A stretch of 64,000 nt of DNA, taken from Chondrosia reniformis (taxonomy: Eukaryota; Porifera; Demospongiae; Chondrillida; Chondrillidae). The stretch is taken from assembly GCA_947172415.1 (NCBI GenBank), contig OX359193.1, positions 4,210,501-4,274,500 of the forward strand, read 5' to 3'. The notes beneath the pieces were generated by a model that was not told where the DNA came from, made no database searches, and saw nothing but the letters and a program-made list of their open reading frames with translations. The translations under genes and the position numbers were made by a program. This document shows, piece by piece, positions 42,801 to 51,500 of this stretch; the stretch's first letter is position 1, and every line of letters starts with the position of its first letter.

Positions 42801-45323
42801 GCTCTCTTGTACCCTTAAGTGCCTTCTAAAATGATTGTTCCACTATCTTCGCACATTTACGAATCAGATTCTGAATTGTCTAATGTATTTAATCATGCAT
42901 GGGTTTGTGCTTTATGTTCTACCTGATACCTAAACACAATGTTTGTATATATTTGAAGATTTGTAGTTTATATTCTATATTCTATATTTGTCTTTGCTAC
43001 ATTTCACTATTTATACGTTCTTAATTATCCTTACCTTGTACACACACATACACATGTAAGTACCTAGTTTGAGGGGGGGGAACCAAAATAGACAAGGCGG
43101 TCCAATTTCAGCAACCAAATTGGTTCCCGCAAATTCGGTATGACATACCTTTATAGCAACATACGTATGTTTTGTTTCAGCACCATTTGATCCTTCTCAT
43201 ATGCAACTCAGAAGGTATTCTCGAGATGATATATGAAGTCTGCTACACTCTCTGCTTCCTTTTGCTACACATTCCGGAAATACTGGGCTGCTAGGATCCA
43301 GTCTCTGCTTGAGGGTCTTGATGGCTAGTGCAAAGTTCTGTCACTCAGTAGATTCTATGAGATTCCACGCCTGTAGTGCCTTTCCCCTCAAGTACCTGGC
43401 TAGTTGCAAATGTACGTATCTCATCCTCGGTCCACCCATTCCATGTGGCTTCTCTCTTCAAGGATGGCAACCGGTCCTCAAAAGTCAGGCCAGGGCAGTC
43501 TCCAGAGAAGGAATCCATGGATGGAGCAGGTCCCTTTCTGTGGTCTTCTGGCTAAGTAATACAAACATTCGTGAGGACCTCTGCTTACCAGTGCAGTCTA
43601 GCTGAGAAGGATCCTTCCATTTGAGAAATTTTCTCCACTATTTAACCTAATCTCTTCTTGATTGTCTACTGTGTTCAGTAGTCCACAGTTTTTGGCCCAC
43701 AGATGTTTTTACCGGTCCTTCTGGCACGTGTACCGTACCAGTGTGTGTCTGTGTGTGTTTGCATGCCATGGTATAATTTATTTATAAATAATGTTTAATT
43801 TCAATCCACTTTAGGAATTTCATATGTGTAGTTAATGGATGCATCAGTACTGGCAAAGAAGCTAATGTATATCACTCTGAAAGTAAAAATGAAGAATTAG
43901 CAATCAAGATTTATAAGACATCAATTTTAGTTTTCAAGGATCGTGATAGATATGTAACTGGCGAGTTCAGATTCCGTCATGGATACTGTCGGAGGAACCC
44001 AAGAAAAATGGTTCAATTGTGGGCTGAAAAGGAATTTAGAAACCTCACCAGACTTCAAACAAAAGGCATTCCTTGTCCCAAGCCTTTCCTTCTTCGTAGT
44101 CATGTCCTTATAATGGAATTCATTGGTTCAGAAGGAATACCGGCTCCTCGCCTTAAAGATGTGCAATTGCCTGAAACTAAGGCCCAACAGCTGTACTTAG
44201 AGTGTATACACATTTTAAGAGATCTCTATGTAAAGGCCCACTTAGTTCATGCTGACTTTAGCGAATACAACATCCTTTACAATGAAGGTCATCTCTGTGT
44301 GATTGATGTCTCCCAGTCAGTTGAGCATGACCACCCAAATGCCCTGGAGTTTCTCAGAAAGGACTGTCAAAATGCTACAGATTTCTTTGGAAAGTCAGGT
44401 GTTGCTGTAATGTCTTTAAGGGAACTGTTTGATTTTGTAACAGACACTACCATCACTGAAGACAATGTTGATGAGTACCTTGAGAAAATGATGAAAAAGT
44501 GTTGCGAAGAAACCCAAAAAACTGATACCGAAAAGGTAACATTTGTATCAGCTAGACAGTAGTAGCACTAGCCTGTCTGTGATCCCAGTAATATAGGTTC
44601 CCACATTTTGTTAATTGCGTCATATGGTGTCAGATTGGGTGTGGGCACTCTGAATGCTGAAACAGCCCCCCTTTGAATTCTAGTAGCCAAAGTACGTATA
44701 TCGTACTCTCTCTGTCGCACGTACTCCTGTATAACTAAATGCCCCTTAGAAATTCCCAGAAACCTCAAGTATAAATAGCTTTTTTTTCATAATCTCAGCT
44801 TTGTAGCAGAACATATGCATGCTTTTATGTATTTTGGATGCATGTAAATATTACAAATTCTCAAATTGTTATAGGATGTTTAGTGTGTTAATTTCTTCAT
44901 TCCCAGTTAGATGAACAAGTGTTTAAACAAGTGTACATTCCAAGGACCCTCACTGACGTCACTAAGTACGAAGGAGATGCCGATATGCTCCTAAAGGGAG
45001 AGGGCCATGATATTGCATATTCAACTGTCACTGGAATGAAGCCTGACCTGTCAGGACCAGCTTTACAGCCTGCTTCGTTAAATCCCAGCAATGCTAAACA
45101 ACCTAACATATGTATAACATCCAATTCATCTGAAGAATCAGAAGAAAGTGATTGCAGCAGTGTAGCAAGTGAAGGTAGTTCAACAGTTACCAAAGTTGAG
45201 CGAAAAACCCATAAGAAAGAAGTCAAAAAAGCAAATCGAGAAAGGAGGGAACATAAAATTCCAAAACATGTCAAGAAAAGGAAAGATAAGGTAGCCAAAC
45301 AAAAGAACAAACAAAAAAGATAA
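27813..45323 (+). CDS. RIOK1: RIO1 serine/threonine kinase (40S ribosome maturation)
   Basis: Exons 27813-27931, 41103-41300, 41541-41603, 43815-44535 and 44907-45323 (TAA) join in phase to 1,518 nt and 505 residues. Exon 1 is acidic ([20 protein letters not shown]), as RIOK1 N-termini are. The kinase region has the phosphate loop STGKEANVY (about 138), Lys about 158 (AIKIYKTS), catalytic Asp about 274 and Asn about 279 (HADFSEYN) and metal-binding Asp about 291 ([12 protein letters not shown]). [12 protein letters not shown] near the end is the conserved basic tail. RIOK1 is an ATPase/kinase that drives late cytoplasmic pre-40S maturation. Exon 1 is linked only by phase (AG plus A) and composition across a 13.2-kb intron full of mobile DNA; the other exons are certain. 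NLE1 follows after 191 bp. Confidence 0.88.
28487..28846. mobile_element. 360-bp miniature inverted-repeat element (pogo/Tigger-like)
   Basis: It is flanked by TA on both sides. Its left end CAGTGGACCCTTGCCTACCC is mirrored by GGGTAAGCGAGGGTCCACTG at the right end, giving a roughly 20-bp inverted repeat with two mismatches. CAGTG(G) ends and the TA target are typical of pogo/Tigger elements. It is non-coding and lies in RIOK1 intron 1. Confidence 0.8.
29060..29895 (-). mobile_element. Truncated Tigger-type element with CENP-B-like DNA-binding region
   Basis: On - it starts at TA-CAGTGCCAACTGCTTAAT (29,895), with internal repeats of the TTAATATGC/GCTTAATA type. A decayed N-terminal ORF runs from about 29,580 ([18 protein letters not shown]). 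It continues as a CENP-B-type second helix-turn-helix ([20 protein letters not shown], then [13 protein letters not shown]) until about 29,064. The DDE domain is absent. Confidence 0.55.
29905..30794 (-). pseudogene. hAT-like / TTF-type zinc-finger transposase fragment
   Basis: The N-terminal frame (30,794-30,260) has a TTF/BED-like Cys/His region ([15 protein letters not shown], then [17 protein letters not shown]). After a frameshift near 30,340 a second frame reads [20 protein letters not shown] and [20 protein letters not shown], the DUF4371/hAT-type segment with the first catalytic Asp. The rest of the catalytic domain is missing. ZMYM-type genes have the same origin. It lies in RIOK1 intron 1. 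Confidence 0.6.
31000..32070. other. RIOK1 intron stretch without identified gene
   Basis: On +, 31,062-31,230 is open ([20 protein letters not shown]) without a family I can name. The remainder is T-rich with only short frames. Confidence 0.25.
32077..32283 (-). pseudogene. LINE ORF2 start with PHD-like motif (CR1/L2 group)
   Basis: The reading begins [17 protein letters not shown], the well-known LLLSGDVELNPGP-type motif at the start of many CR1/L2-like polyproteins. A PHD-like Cys/His cluster follows ([19 protein letters not shown]). No endonuclease or reverse transcriptase follows. Confidence 0.5.
32354..32687. mobile_element. 334-bp miniature element with about 40-bp inverted repeats
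   Basis: The left end TACGGTACAAATTATTGAAA and the right end, inverted, TACGGTACAAATTATTAAAA match over about 40 bp including GTTCGACGG. The inside is unusually GC-rich for the window, with repeated CCCGT/CGTACC words. Related one-sided words occur near 49,990 (CACGGTACAAATCAT) and 60,555 (ATGATTTGTATTGTA). The superfamily is unknown. Confidence 0.7.
33110..33360 (-). pseudogene. Tc1/mariner-type transposase scrap
   Basis: On - the words [13 protein letters not shown], then [20 protein letters not shown] are read across small frame changes. They are homologous to the 12.76-13.36 kb copy. It is heavily decayed. Confidence 0.45.
33590..33745 (+). repeat. Tandem repeat of about 78 bp, two copies plus partial
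   Basis: AGTTCCTAAGAACGCCTTAA and TACCCCATCAATCCAATGAA are repeated about 78 bp apart with few changes. A third, partial copy (AGTATTCTTAGAATACATGG) follows, and the word GTAACTTGGTAATTCTTAAG recurs to about 33,860. Confidence 0.75.
34491..36334 (-). CDS. DUF3987-like (primase-helicase-type) multi-exon gene, possibly frameshifted
   Basis: Exons 36334-36145, about 36098-35955, about 35955-35647, 35585-35379, 35289-35143, 35025-34816 and 34753-34491 are read. The junctions from 35647 onward share phase 1 and keep one frame. Segments: [18 protein letters not shown] (a Walker-A-like loop, ATGSGKT), [20 protein letters not shown] (acidic Walker-B-like), [38 protein letters not shown] and [14 protein letters not shown]. 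This is the DUF3987 pattern, known mostly beside phage and plasmid primases but also in invertebrates. Two single-base frame breaks, at the acceptor near 36,098 and at about 35,955, are sequence errors or signs of decay. It lies in RIOK1 intron 1, divergent from the CxC gene whose first readable codons begin about 70 bp away. Confidence 0.55.
36405..38075 (+). pseudogene. CxC5/CxC6-like, KDZ-transposase-associated gene (decayed)
   Basis: From about 36,405 one frame reads [31 protein letters not shown] and [20 protein letters not shown]. Later exons read [39 protein letters not shown] and [19 protein letters not shown]. The order of Cys/His clusters followed by a PCGVV segment matches proteins with CxC5/CxC6 clusters linked to KDZ transposases. 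There is a stop near 36,921 and a frameshift near 37,470. A separate fragment at about 38,190-38,280 ([15 protein letters not shown]) looks like a DDE_Tnp_4 piece. The family call is from memory of motifs and is tentative. Confidence 0.4.
38300..38853 (-). pseudogene. N-terminal fragment of a HECT-family-like gene with 45-bp repeats
   Basis: On - the frame has five copies of a 15-residue unit ([15 protein letters not shown]), then [15 protein letters not shown]. In another frame it continues [20 protein letters not shown], then [14 protein letters not shown]. That segment resembles the region before the HECT domain in a large invertebrate gene family. No HECT domain is attached here, but a HECT piece lies at 57.8-58.1 kb. 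Confidence 0.35.
38590..38806. repeat. 45-bp tandem repeat, five copies
   Basis: The 45-bp unit with GGACTGACTGTTTCTAAACT and GGTTTGGAGCAGGACGAGTA is repeated five times with one or two base changes. Being a multiple of three, it keeps the coding frame on -. Confidence 0.9.
39640..40330 (-). pseudogene. BEN-domain-type gene, copy 2 (interrupted)
   Basis: From about 40,330 it reads [20 protein letters not shown], a heptad-rich stretch ([20 protein letters not shown]), then, across stops, [36 protein letters not shown] and PKIKAI. The last part has the BEN-domain pattern. It is homologous in order to 13.38-14.19 kb. Stops at 40,219 and about 40,020 break it. Confidence 0.45.
40349..40560 (-). 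pseudogene. Pogo transposase fragment directly upstream of BEN copy 2
   Basis: It reads [20 protein letters not shown], then [18 protein letters not shown] and [16 protein letters not shown], covering the third catalytic Asp of a pogo transposase. It is similar to the intact 15-19 kb protein in the same region. A frame change near 40,540 precedes it ([13 protein letters not shown]). It is truncated on both sides. Confidence 0.6.
41760..42560 (+). mobile_element. Integrase-core element (rve type), copy A
   Basis: After an AG acceptor the frame reads [20 protein letters not shown], a helix-turn-helix ([17 protein letters not shown]), then [20 protein letters not shown] with the first Asp. A TGA/TAA stop near 42,210 interrupts it. 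The same frame resumes [31 protein letters not shown] (second Asp) and [15 protein letters not shown] (Glu). The family is common in invertebrates and fish (IS3EU/Ginger-like, tentative). It lies in the RIOK1 intron 41,604-43,814. Confidence 0.55.
43160..43615 (-). pseudogene. Gag-like retrotransposon scrap
   Basis: On - the words [19 protein letters not shown], then [20 protein letters not shown] read like the capsid region of gypsy-type Gag. Stops and frame changes surround them, and no pol is present. Confidence 0.35.
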
Positions 45324-45514
45324 CTTTCTTTTATTTTTAAATTTGATTGTATAATGTTAAAACGTCTGCCGGTCTGGTTTCAGTTTCGTACGTTAGACAG
45401 GTTAAGGATTACGTGCTGTCAGATCCCGTTAATAAGGGCATATAGCGCGCGAGTTTTCCTAAAGAGCTGTTGTGGTGAGGGTACTAGACTAGTTACTGTA
45501 TATCATTATCGAAA
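45324..45514 (+). promoter_or_regulatory. Short RIOK1-NLE1 intergenic region
   Basis: Only 191 bp separate the RIOK1 stop from the NLE1 start, so it must hold the RIOK1 3' end and the NLE1 promoter. It has CpG-containing stretches (TATAGCGCGCGAG at about 45,441). A YY1-like AAAATGGCGGC overlaps the NLE1 start codon (45,513-45,523). No TATA box is near. Confidence 0.5.
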
Positions 45515-48500
45515 ATGGCGGCTTCAGTGATGGAGGATGCGCGTCAAATCTTAGCCCAATTTAAAAATGCAGATGGAGATCTAGTTGGAACTCCGGTTGA
45601 TGTCCCTATTAGCATAGACAGACATAACTTGGAATTATTGTGTAATGCTGTTTTAGGAAATGTGAGTTTTGTGTCTAGAATAATAATAGGACGTTAGATT
45701 TTGCTGCTTCTCGAAAATAATAGATTATATTATTTGTTCTTAATAGAATCCAGTATGTCTTCCTTATGTTGCGATCCAACTAGGAAGATCTGTCTGTACA
45801 CTACTTGTAGATTTAGTTGCTAATATCACATTTGTAGGCGGAGGAAGCTATTCCAAAGGGGCGCAGACTGCAATTGCAAGTGTGTCTCCTCGTATGGGGT
45901 TGAAGTTTGATACAATTACGTAGACTGCCTGTATTTCGTTATGTTTCCATTTACTGTATGTTCCCCCTGAGCCCCTATCCCCCACGGCCTATGCTATTTC
46001 ATAGATGTATTGCAACAAATGATGCTTGTAGCAGTTAGTCATGTCTCTGTTCCTGTCAATGGATTTTGTAGGAGGAGAATGTGTCGTATGACTTCACTGT
46101 GTCAGGTGTAGACATTAACGAAACTTTGGAGGGTACTATCAGTGTATTAGAGGCAGTGGATACAGAAAAGTGTATAGAGATATGCTATATACCCCAGGCA
46201 GTCTTCAAGGTCAAAGCAGTTACCAGATGTAGTAGTACATTAACAGGTCATACTGAGGCTGTGATTGCAGTCTCTTTTAGTCCAAATGGAAGGTTTGTTT
46301 ACCTGTATATTGCCAACTTAATATTTGAAATATAAATGTTCCTCCTTTTACAAATATACAACAAGTCACAGATTTCTCTTTTCCCAAGCAATTCAGTATA
46401 TCAAGGAGACACTTCAAACACGATGAATAAGATGCATAAAATTGATTCAATAAATTCAAAAATGTACAATTTAATACTCCTCCAAAAATGGTATATTTGT
46501 ACATATTCCAACCAAGTTAATTAAGTAATTACACTAGGCCAGAACTCACCATCAGAAGCATACCATACTGATGAGCCCAAAAGGTTAAAAAGCTGTCTGT
46601 GGTTATTACAAATGATCTTTGTCCTCCTGTATGACAGTGAGGCGATTATTGGTTTGCATTTAGAATTATTAATCACTGAGAGATATTATGCCTGACCAAG
46701 CACGTGACTGAAGTCTAACCTTGGTTGGGAGATCAAAGTCCTATCATCACATCATAGCCTTTGCACTGGCTTAGTGTGATTAGCTGCTATCATTTTGTAT
46801 ACTTTGGTGACCATACTGGTTGGCCATTCTATGCTTAATAATCTTTCTAGAAATAATTTATAGTAATAATAGAGGCTGCAGTTTGTGTATGACTGTATAG
46901 TCATGCAGGAAAGGAATTCAAATAGATAACTCTTATAACTTGTGCAGGCTGTTATTGTACCATATTTCATATACCATTGTATGTTGTATTTCTTAGGCAA
47001 CTTGCCAGTGGTTCTGGAGACAGTACTGTAAGACTTTGGGATATAAATACAGAAACACCACATGTGACATGCAAAGGTGAGAACTTTAGAATCACTTGTT
47101 CTATTGCAAGAAAATGTGATATATATTTTATCAGGTCACAGTCACTGGATACTAGTAGTTTCGTGGTCACATGATGGAAGCAAGCTTGCCTCAGGCTGCA
47201 AAAAGGGAGAGGTAATTTAGTAGAAATGCATTTAGTGACATACAGAACATCTTCTTATCACGAAGTGACATTCTAGGTTGGCTATTAGACATTGTAAAGA
47301 TAATTCACTCTATTCCAACCAAATGATTCACAATAGATCCTTACTATCATTTCGGCCACATACTGTGGCCTTCATCAGAGTATAACAAAAAACAAATCTG
47401 GTGGACAAAAAGGAAGTCTACAATTAGCTACAATTTATAGTACACAGATGACATCATTACTGTCTTGATCGTTGCTGTTGCTCTCCTGCCTTGTCATCTG
47501 CCTTCTGCTTTGCTGGATGAGGCGCTTCCAACAGCAGTCAATGCTGAGGCCCTGATCTCTGTTCACCAGGTCCCCTGGGTTCTGATGGGAAATGTGGATA
47601 GCCTCTTTGATAAGCAAGGTGGTGTTATTGTCTGCCTTATCAAGAATCCTAGTCTCCTCCCAAAAGGGCTGGTGGTGTTGATGCAGGCATGCTCAGCAAT
47701 GGCTAACTTTTCAATCTCTCCCCTTCTAGTGGCTGCCTGGTGTTCTTTCAGTCTGGTACCCAAGGTCCTCCTGGTTTCACCTATGTACCTCTGTCCGCAG
47801 CTACAAGGGATCTCGTATACCACACCCGATCTCAACATTACCGAGTCTCTATCCTTGAACCTGCACAATTCACGTTTGAGGGTGGAGGAGGTTCTGAACA
47901 CTATTCTGATGTTAAATTTTCTGCTGATCCTCCTGAGGTCCTCACCAAGACCGGATACGTAGGGGATGTAGAGGGTGTGATGTGGCTGCTCCTCTTCCCT
48001 TCTGCCTTGTCTCTCCTGTGTTGCCATCTTGACCATACCATGTGGATAGCCATTCTCCAGTAGCACCTGGGTAAGGTACCGCTCTTCTATTTTTCTCTTC
48101 TCCCCTTGAGCGATGGCTCTGGCTCTGTGGAAGAGACCAAAGACCATACTGCACTTCACATGGTTGGGATGATGAGAAGAGTACTGGAGGTAGCAGTCCG
48201 TATGTGTGGGTTTCCTATACACACTGGTCTCAATCAATCCTTCATCATTGCGTCTCAACAGTGTGTCTAGGAAGGGCAGACTGCTATTCTCCTCCATGTC
48301 CATGGTGAACTGTATTGATGGTCTCAGGCTGTTAAGGTGTTCACGAGAGGCACTGGTGCGTCCCTTCTCCATTATGCAGTAGGTGTCATCTACATACCTC
48401 TTCCACATCCTGGGTTTGTTCAGTACTGAGCTCAGTACCTCTCCTCGAAACTCTCCATGTAGATGTTGGCAACTACTGGTGAGACCGGGGATCCCATCGC

Positions 48501-51500
48501 TGTTCCTTCCTGTTGTAGGTAACAACTACCACGAAAGGTGAAATAGGTTGTACATAGGCACAGTTCAAGGAGTTGGACAATACGCTCCGGTGGCAGCAAC
48601 GTCCTGTCCACCAAAGTTGTGTCATTCTGTAGTCCTCTGGCATGATCTCCAAGGCCTCACTGATAGGGACATTGGTGAACAAAGACTTCACGTCAAAACT
48701 CACCATCACTTCCTCTGGCTGTATTCGTACCCCCTGTAACATTTCCACAAGGTGTTTGGAGTTCCTCACATAGGAAAATGTCTTGCCAGCCAATGGAGCA
48801 GTCAAGTCTGTCATATGTTTGGCCAGTCCATAGGTGGGTTAACCTATGCTTGACACAATTGGCCTGTGTGGAACATCCAGTTTGTGAATTTTGGGGAGTC
48901 CGTACAATTTGGGTGGTCGACTAGCATTGGGTTTGAGTCTCCTTCCCAGGTCACTGGGTAACAGTTTCTCACCTTCAAGCTGAGAATGTTTCTTTCAGTA
49001 GCTGGTGTGGGGTCACTCCTAACCTTTCTGTAGACAGGATCACCGAGTAGGGTTCTTGTCTTCCTTTCATATTAATCACAGTCCATGACACTGTGGCATT
49101 TCCTTTGTCCGCTGGGAGGATATCGATGTTTTCCTTCTCCCTCAGGGTGCCCGATGCTACTCTCTCCTCCTGGGTGATGTTAGATGGTGGTGGTTTGGAT
49201 CTCTTAAGTACGCTACAGACACTTCCACGCAGTTCACTGGCATCATGTTCGTTCATCCTGCGAGCTATGCCTTTGATCGCTGCCGCTATTTCGAAGGTTG
49301 GAATCTTCCGTGGAGCGGGTGCAAAGTTCAAACCTTTCCGAAGAACTGACTGTTCAGCATCTGTTAGGGTCTCAGAGGATAGGTTGACTAGCCATCTGTT
49401 TTTGTCCACAGCACTGGATCGACCTTCTGGTTCCTGAGTTGTTTGGGCTACCAAATGTCATCAAGACAAAGATGATGTCATCTGTGTACTATAAATTGTA
49501 GCTATTCAAATTATAGACTTCCTTATTTGCCTACTAGATTTGTTCTTTGCTATAGCTATTTAAATTGTAGACTTCCTTTTTGTCCACCAGATTCGTTTTT
49601 TGTTATACTCTGATGAAGGCCACAGTATGTGGCTGAAACGTTAGTAATGATCTATTGTGAATCATTTGGTTGGAATAGAGTGAATTATCTTTACAGAACA
49701 TCTTCTGTCTGAGTGCCAAGTGGTTCTATTATGGTATTGGACCAGATTGGCATAATATACGTAATTGAACTAGTGACACACCTCAGATTGAGGTAGACTG
49801 GTGATTGTACCACTAACATTTTCAAATATGTATTTCCTCAATAAACACAATGGAAGAGGTAGGAAATGCTAATTTGATTTTGAACTCTCTATAGTCCATG
49901 TAAAGTACCATTGTATTGAATGTACTTATTTTAAAAGTTTACATTCTTTTTGATATTGTTAATATCTAGACTCATATGTTCCTGCACGGTACAAATCATA
50001 ATTAAGTAAATGTTGTACGCCTGTACCCGTACACATACTACGGACATAGCTTTGAACGGCTAAGGGCGTAGCTTTAAATATCTACGCCTGTATCCATAGA
50101 TGCACTACGCTTGTACCAGTAGATAAGTACGTTCATACCCGTAGCACTAGTACGCCCCATACTAATAAGAACTACGTCTCTACTTGTCTACGTGTACGCC
50201 CATAAGAGAAGATTGTGGAACATATCTAAATAACGGCCAGGATTGCTTGAACTAACTTTAGACTGTTATGCACAAACTGTATACAGTAATGTATGCAGGT
50301 ATAACAATATAAATAATAATTATGATGCAATAACAATTAGAACAATAATGAGATAATGGTGAAGTTCAATTCTACATAACAAACTCGAGTTTATAGATAG
50401 AGTATTGTATTTACTTCTAAAATTCACCTTCCTGATAGCATGTAATTATATAACAATGATAAGTTACAGTTGCCCAAATCCCTGGCAGATCCTAACAGCC
50501 AAATCAAAGGAAACCTGATAATCAGAATATGTCCTCAGATGTAACCACAAAATGTTTAATAATTGTAAATGATATAGATGGCTTAGGGCTAAAGCCTAAA
50601 GGAGGGATTGCTGAAGCACCTGTTATGAAAGCCAAAACATCACCACAAGAGAACAATGTATTGCCATACTACTACATACTACTGAAGTATAGAAAACATG
50701 ATCACCTTCACTGTATGAAACATCAAAAAGATCCAGTAATGTGTTGGCATTAATTTGGGTTGACGATTTTGTAAGTATTTTTAACACCTTGGCTGGGTGA
50801 TTGGAGGTGAGGTATGAGAAATTCAGTACAGAATGTAACCCATTATGGAGTTGTACCAGCTCAGCCAAAATGCTGTTATGCGTGCAATGCTTCCAAACTG
50901 CCTGAAGTAAGAATGAATGGTTTTCTAATGATAAGCTTGATGTAAATCCACATTCTAATAAGAAGGAGCAATCATCTTTCAGGCAATCCATCCCCTGCTC
51001 CTCAGTCATTGCATACATTATTTGAAATATAGAGGGTACAAAGTATGGGTGTGTGATAAAGTGATATAGTGTAACCCCTTGTACAGGACTCTCTGATATG
51101 CGGATGTCGCGATTATGCGGACACAAATATAAGGTCCCGATTGTTGCCCGTAGACGTACGTATTTAAATAACCTCTGATTTACGGACACCTCGATATTCC
51201 GTAATGCGGACAAATATCCTTGTACAGCGTATATCAATACAATAGAAAATACAGTCTTTAAAGTGGACAATAATTACAGTAGAAAGGAAATAACATTTTA
51301 GCTAGTGGATTCTTCAAGGATCTTCAATCAATCACAGTAAATTTTAGGACCATACAGACGGTATGCACATGGAATCTCCAAACCAAGTCCAGCGCCACGA
51401 TTTACTTTATTATCTATCACCTGTATTGCATAGTGCGTGAGTGTATATGCTGAAGGCATTTAACTGCCTATACATATATAGGACATATATGAATGAGCCT

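Larger units (their letters stand above)
47256..49691 (-). mobile_element. Penelope-like retroelement with GIY-YIG endonuclease
   Basis: A 15-bp direct repeat brackets about 2.4 kb. Inside it, near-inverse terminal segments (about 47,290-47,460 and 49,455-49,690) carry hammerhead-like motifs. On -, reverse-transcriptase motifs appear: [45 protein letters not shown] (A), [17 protein letters not shown] (B) and KRYVDDTYC (C). A C-terminal GIY-YIG domain follows: [20 protein letters not shown], then [11 protein letters not shown]. Frame breaks near 48,975, 48,640 and 48,440 mean this copy is dead. It sits in the large NLE1 intron. Confidence 0.85.

Noticed and set aside
47465-48063. Two long + strand frames with signal-like hydrophobic stretches
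   Set aside because: They are antisense shadows of the Penelope GIY-YIG coding region.
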